Origin: CAYUJH01 sp964394585
GTDB lineage: Bacteria > Bacteroidota > Bacteroidia > Cytophagales > Flammeovirgaceae
NCBI GenBank assembly: GCA_964394585.1
Contig: CAYMYI010000006.1
Coordinates: 1-64,000 of the forward strand
Direction: 5' to 3'
DNA length: 64,000 nucleotides
The notes beneath the pieces were generated by a model. It saw only the letters and a program-made list of their open reading frames with translations. It made no database searches and had not been told where the DNA came from. How positions within the stretch are numbered: the stretch's first letter is position 1; the number at the start of each line of letters is the position of its first letter. Positions 62,258 to 64,000 of the stretch are shown piece after piece. Made by a program: the position numbers and the translations under genes.

Positions 62258-63943
62258 CTACTTTTTTTTCTGTTCTTTTGCCCAAGCATCGCGCAGCGTA
62301 ACGGTGCGATTAAAAATGGGGAATTCTTCGCTAGAGTCGGGGTCAAGGCAGAAATATCCTTGTCGCAAAAATTGAATATGCTCACCTACGGTAAACCCTT
62401 TGAGTGCAGGTTCAATTTTAGCATTTTTGATTACCTCCAACGAGTTTGGGTTCAAAAACTCTTTAAAGTCTTTTTCCTTATCGCCATCGGGGTTTTCGTG
62501 CGAAAAAAGCCTATCGTATAAGCGAACTTCTGCTTCGAGTCCTTCTGCTACTGGCACCCAGCTTAATGTACCTTTTACTTTTTTGCCGGTGGTATCTTGC
62601 CCACTTTTGGTGGCGGGGTCGTAGGTGCAGTACAACGTAGTGATTCGCCCGGTAGCTTCCTCTTTATCGTAGCTTTCGCACTTAATAATATAAGCCCCTT
62701 TTAGGCGGACTTCTTTGCCTGGACCCAATCGGAAAAACTTCCGAGGGGGGTCTTCCATAAAGTCAGATTGCTCAATCCACACTTCTCGACTGAACGGAAC
62801 ATTGCGTGTACCGGCTTCGGGATCTTCTGGGTTGTTTTCTATTTGAACTTGTTCGGTTTGCCCTTCGGGGTAGTTCGTGATTACTACTTTGAGAGGATTG
62901 AGTACCGCCATGCGTCGAGGAGCTTTTTTGTTCAAATCTTCTCGGATACAGAACTCTAAAAGCGATACATCCACAATATTTTCGCGTTTGGCTACCCCAA
63001 CTCGCTCCACAAAGTTTTTGATAGCTTCTGGCGTATATCCTCTGCGGCGTAACCCCGATATGGTGGGCATACGTGGGTCGTCCCATCCGTTTACATGGCC
63101 TTCGTGGACTAATTGCTGGAGTTTACGCTTGCTCGTTACGGTGTAGTTAAGGTTTAAGCGGGCAAACTCGTTTTGTGCCGAGGGGAAAATGCCTAAGTGT
63201 TCGATGAACCAGTTGTACAGGGGGCGGTGGTTCTCAAATTCTAAGGTACAGAACGAGTGGGTAACGTTCTCAATAGAATCGGATTGCCCATGAGCCCAAT
63301 CGTACATAGGATAGATTTTCCACTTCGAACCGGTGCGGTGGTGTGCTGCTTTGCGGATGCGGTACATAGCAGGGTCGCGCATTTGCATATTCGGCGAGCT
63401 CATATCAATTTTCGCTCGCAGTACTTTAGAGCCTTCTTCAAATTCACCATTTTTCATGCGTTCGAGTAAGTCGAGGCTTTCTTCGATAGGGCGGTTTCGA
63501 TAAGGACTTTCGATTCCCGGTTGTTGTGGAGTACCCCGTTGCTCAGCAATCTTTTCTTGCGGTTGTTCATCAACATAAGCTTTGCCGGCTTCGATGAGTT
63601 TTTTTGCGTATTCGTAAAGTGTATCAAAGTAATCGGAAGCATAACACTCTTTATCCCATTGGTAGCCAAGCCATTGTACATCTTTTTTTATGGCATCTAC
63701 ATACTCTTGGCTTTCTTTTTCGGGGTTGGTGTCATCGAAGCGTAAGTTGCACTTACCCTTGTATTTTTTGGCAAGTTCAAAATTAATATAGATTGATTTG
63801 GCATGCCCAATATGTAAATATCCATTAGGTTCAGGTGGGAAACGGGTCTGTACGGTTCCGTTATGTTTGCCTTCTTGTATATCTTTCTCAATAATTTGCT
63901 CTAAAAAGTTACGTGACTTCACGTTTTCTCCTTCATTACTCAT
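62258..63943 (-). CDS. glnS: Glutamine-tRNA ligase (GlnRS), 561 aa
   Basis: Class I aminoacyl-tRNA synthetase. The HIGH motif is in RFPPEPNGYLHIGHAKSIY and the KMSKS-like motif is VTSKRKL. The catalytic domain (about 20-260) is followed by the anticodon-binding beta-barrels (about 340-550: YIIKCESYDKEEATGRITTL, KVKGTLSWVPVAEGLEAEVRLYD). Length is normal. A GlnRS suits an organism that charges tRNA-Gln directly; a tRNA-Gln gene is at 41679-41750. Nothing recognisable is seen in the remaining 57 nt to the window edge. Confidence 0.96.
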   Translation of the reverse strand: MSNEGENVKSRNFLEQIIEKDIQEGKHNGTVQTRFPPEPNGYLHIGHAKSIYINFELAKKYKGKCNLRFDDTNPEKESQEYVDAIKKDVQWLGYQWDKECYASDYFDTLYEYAKKLIEAGKAYVDEQPQEKIAEQRGTPQQPGIESPYRNRPIEESLDLLERMKNGEFEEGSKVLRAKIDMSSPNMQMRDPAMYRIRKAAHHRTGSKWKIYPMYDWAHGQSDSIENVTHSFCTLEFENHRPLYNWFIEHLGIFPSAQNEFARLNLNYTVTSKRKLQQLVHEGHVNGWDDPRMPTISGLRRRGYTPEAIKNFVERVGVAKRENIVDVSLLEFCIREDLNKKAPRRMAVLNPLKVVITNYPEGQTEQVQIENNPEDPEAGTRNVPFSREVWIEQSDFMEDPPRKFFRLGPGKEVRLKGAYIIKCESYDKEEATGRITTLYCTYDPATKSGQDTTGKKVKGTLSWVPVAEGLEAEVRLYDRLFSHENPDGDKEKDFKEFLNPNSLEVIKNAKIEPALKGFTVGEHIQFLRQGYFCLDPDSSEEFPIFNRTVTLRDAWAKEQKKK

Positions 63944-64000
63944 ACCTGTAGAATTACGTTTGGTTCAACAACTGAACTGCAAAGAAAAGCAATGATAGGA

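Noticed and set aside
1..64000. CRISPR arrays, prophage, IS elements, rRNA
   Set aside because: I saw no regularly spaced repeats, transposase or phage structural genes and no rRNA stretch; the only repeated DNA of note is the 17-mer at the gap and the paired operators.

Overview
The window is a 64 kb piece of a Bacteroidota chromosome, most likely from a gliding or surface-secreting Cytophagales-type bacterium. The evidence is the gene content: type IX secretion (T9SS) parts (PorQ and a plug protein), three secreted proteins with T9SS C-terminal sorting domains (two type A, one type B 'gliding motility' type), a TonB-dependent receptor with a carboxypeptidase-regulatory-like N-terminus, and several families that are largely Bacteroidota-specific (DUF6702, DUF4199, DUF4221-like, DUF4905-like, PepSY-like/DUF2874). 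Three well-formed promoters of the Bacteroidota type (TTG, 18-19 nt, TAnnTTTG) are visible. There is no prophage, IS element, rRNA or CRISPR array. The 10-N run at 55721-55730 shows that this is a draft scaffold, and the join there looks faulty.

Layout. 1-6600: the tail of an unknown gene, a small unknown protein, a DUF4221-like lipoprotein, an orphan RND exporter, an acidic PepSY-like lipoprotein and a small beta-barrel protein. 6631-9044 (minus): DUF6702 protein, lipoprotein and GT-C mannosyltransferase, with overlapping genes. 9127-15466 (plus): a tight five-gene run of PAS/DHp sensor, porQ, hslU, T9SS plug protein and DUF4905-like protein. 15480-23509: secreted L-type lectin, SppA, CvfB-like S1 protein, a SiaB/SiaC switch pair, CoA-binding protein, PhoD-like phosphatase and an Atg22-like MFS protein. 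23861-32337: two very large secreted T9SS cargo proteins. 32348-37520: LytS/LytTR two-component system, DHFR-like reductase, beta-propeller protein, DUF983, NfeD and a TPR-SH3 protein. 37587-41750: tRNA-Lys, CHAP amidase, an XRE regulator/membrane-protein operon with paired operators, a TPR-SpoIIE phosphatase and tRNA-Gln. 41802-49896 (minus): membrane protein, TonB receptor, GT2, DUF4199, MBL exonuclease, methyltransferase, GNAT and class IV aminotransferase. 50136-53429: LolD-like ATPase and FtsX-like permease. 53486-57588 (minus): a class III nucleotide cyclase followed by an MBL-fold protein with two cyclic-nucleotide-binding domains. 57862-63943: M42 peptidase, PH-domain protein, T9SS-sorted subtilase, MTA/SAH-nucleosidase-like protein and GlnRS.

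How the genes fit together. Secretion and surface display dominate: T9SS components and three T9SS cargos, SppA, an FtsX/LolD exporter and several lipoproteins. The second theme is signalling: the SiaB/SiaC pair with a SpoIIE phosphatase that could be its opposing enzyme, a cyclase with a likely cyclic-nucleotide-responsive hydrolase next to it, a LytS/LytTR pair, and a PAS protein with a phospho-acceptor-like helix but no ATPase that is translationally coupled to porQ. Functional links between separated loci are inference from domain content and were not tested.
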